DNA of 64,000 nt from Smittium mucronatum (taxonomy: Eukaryota > Kickxellomycota > Harpellomycetes > Harpellales > Legeriomycetaceae): contig LSSL01000287.1 in assembly GCA_001953115.1 (NCBI GenBank), positions 1 through 64,000 of the forward strand. The letters are read 5' to 3'. Made by a program: the position numbers and the translations under genes. Under the pieces are notes generated by a model. That model saw only the letters and a list, made by a program, of their open reading frames with translations, was not told where the DNA came from and did not search any database. Positions 62,301 through 64,000 of the stretch are shown here, one piece after another (the first letter of the stretch is position 1; each line of letters opens with the position of its first letter).

Positions 62301-64000
62301 CAATTTGAACATATTTTACTTATTCTAATGAAATAAATTAACAGAAAAACAATCGTATTAAACAATTTATAGAAAAATGTTATTAAAAAAGTTAAAGTAT
62401 GCATGGGAAAAATATCAAAAAATTAAAAGCATAAAAAATTTTAATAAGAGACATGTTAAATTTTATAAAATACTATAGTATAATTTTTAAAAAAAAAATT
62501 TTTTTAAAATAATACATGGTGAGTTCGAAAAGTTGATTTCGATGTTCATAATTTTGATATCCGAACAGAATCCCATTTAAAAGTTAAAATAAAAGAGAAA
62601 AAAAAAATTCAATCATTTCATCATGAGAAAAGATAAGTTTTTTAAAAAAAAAAACAAGGCTTTATTTTATTTTTTATTTTAGTAGACACTTAATAATTGC
62701 CTAATATCAGAATTTTTTTATTTCAGCGAAAATCGTGTTTAAAAATCTTTAAAAAAACAAAAATTATATGCTTATGTCAGATTTACGTAGTGGAAAAAAC
62801 AAATAAAGGTTTTTAGTAACGCTTTACACAATAGGTAATGCATAATAAAAAAAATTACATTGAAAAAAACAGAAAAAATTGCAGTATTCGTTCATAATTC
62901 ACGATAAAATCACCATAAATTTGAAATTTAGCACCTCATAATCCCTTCTAAAAATATGAATTAGCGTTACTATAATATCTTTTTATAAATTTATCCTTAA
63001 GAATTGTTCTTTAGTATGGAAATTTTTTAATAGATTTGAATATGACACCTTTCAAAAAAGCTTGACGCAAATAATAATTTTTTTGAATTAGAAATTAAAG
63101 ATAAATTTCAACCCAGCGATAAAGCAATATTTTTACAAGCGTTATCCTACTCACTATTCACCTTCCAGGTTATTATATTTAATAAAATGTTAATAATTTC
63201 TCCAAAAAATAATACGAAAGGCTTGTGAAAACATCTAAAATTTAAAAAAATAACCAATTTTCTATTTCTCAAGATAATTAAAATAATTTTATATTTCTTT
63301 TTTTAATTAGGAAATTATTTTACTTTCTTTATAAATTTTCACTAAGACAATAATATCTTCTATTATAGCATGTGACCCGAGCTTATTTTTCAAAATGACT
63401 GAATTTAAAAATTTGAACACCTTATAATAATCTTTAAAATTCTATTTAAATTTTTTCAAAAAGAATACACAGAGTGCATCGTTAATTACATTCTATTTAA
63501 ATCTAAAATATATGGATCTACCTGAAATTATAACCTCATTTTTAATACCTATATTAAGTTAATATTATTTATAATCAGAAATCCGAGAGCGATTTTTTTC
63601 CTGGTTTTCTGTACTAAAATTATATAACCATACATCTAATATCTGCAGGATACTCAACTTTGTAGCGCCTTCATATTGGGTTTGGATTATTTTAATCTTA
63701 GTTATTAAATATTTGATTAGGAGTAGTTTGGAAATATTCTCACTTCAGAATATTATCAGAAAGAATCTCTCAATCAATATCGCAGATTTTTAGAAACTTT
63801 TTTACATTAGCTATAACTATATTAAACCCCGATCCCTAGCCACATTCATATTTTAAAAGAAGCTTGCGCAAAATCAGAAAAATCTTGAAAAGCTAGTGAG
63901 AAATTCGATTCAGAAAATTTTTAATAAATTTCAGCTTTTGAAAAAAAACCTGGGAAGTGAAATAGAGATTAAGTACTTTTTATTTGATATTCTTGGATAT
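59341..64000. other. AT-rich, no gene seen
   Basis: About 4.7 kb with no open frame of 60 codons. A few GC-richer words (63640-63690 'GGATACTCAACTTTGTAGCG', 63825-63845 'CCCCGATCCCTAGCC') have no coding or repeat context. 62534-62560 ('GATTTCGATGTTCATAA') resembles 28409-28430 ('GATTTCGACATCCATAA'), perhaps a trace of a shared old repeat. Confidence 0.55.

Overview
The window is a very AT-rich (by eye about one-fifth GC), gene-poor stretch of a eukaryotic nuclear genome. One protein-coding host gene is recognisable, a three-exon Mediator subunit 4 (MED4) gene. Its two introns are short (105 and 63 nt), have GT...AG ends and contain CTAAT-type branch sites. One 5S rRNA gene is also clear. The fungus-like MED4 motifs, small introns and dispersed 5S gene suggest a fungus with a large, AT-biased, transposon-filled genome, perhaps an early-diverging lineage. 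This placement is inference; no rRNA operon or multi-gene context is present to prove it.

Layout. 0-5 kb: three diverged copies of a MITE-like element surround MED4 (minus strand, 1907-2788). Two poly(A)-tailed retroelements in opposite orientation follow (3323-3960 and 4505-4800). 5-13 kb: AT-rich DNA with broken transposase relics, MULE-type at about 6.1-6.6 and 9.5 kb and pogo/Tigger-type at about 11.1-11.5 kb. 14 kb: an unidentified GC-richer block. 17 kb: a decayed copy of an ORF-bearing repeat whose less decayed sister lies at 52.2-53.0 kb. 26.6-30.2 kb: a 387-bp near-perfect inverted repeat around a MULE transposase relic. 34 kb: a block with strong strand asymmetry. 43-50 kb: three copies of a small poly(A) SINE-like repeat, two with visible target-site duplications, and a second inverted-repeat element (45.1-46.4 kb). 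55.7-57.3 kb: the 5S rRNA gene, two more SINE-like copies and a long TACACA array. 58.6-59.4 kb: another MULE-like relic. Two assembly gaps are present (43201-43684 and 56777-56842).

Apart from MED4 and the 5S gene, the recognisable content is mobile-element debris. Younger elements are close to 50% GC, and older ones have drifted to the AT-rich background and gained stop codons, so local GC content appears to act as a rough age marker. The most interesting material is the ORF-bearing repeat pair (A/B), the SINE-like family with its 5S association, the link between that SINE core and the larger retroelement at 3.3-4.8 kb, and the long-inverted-repeat MULE. Most long stretches of 1-6 kb show no gene in any frame.
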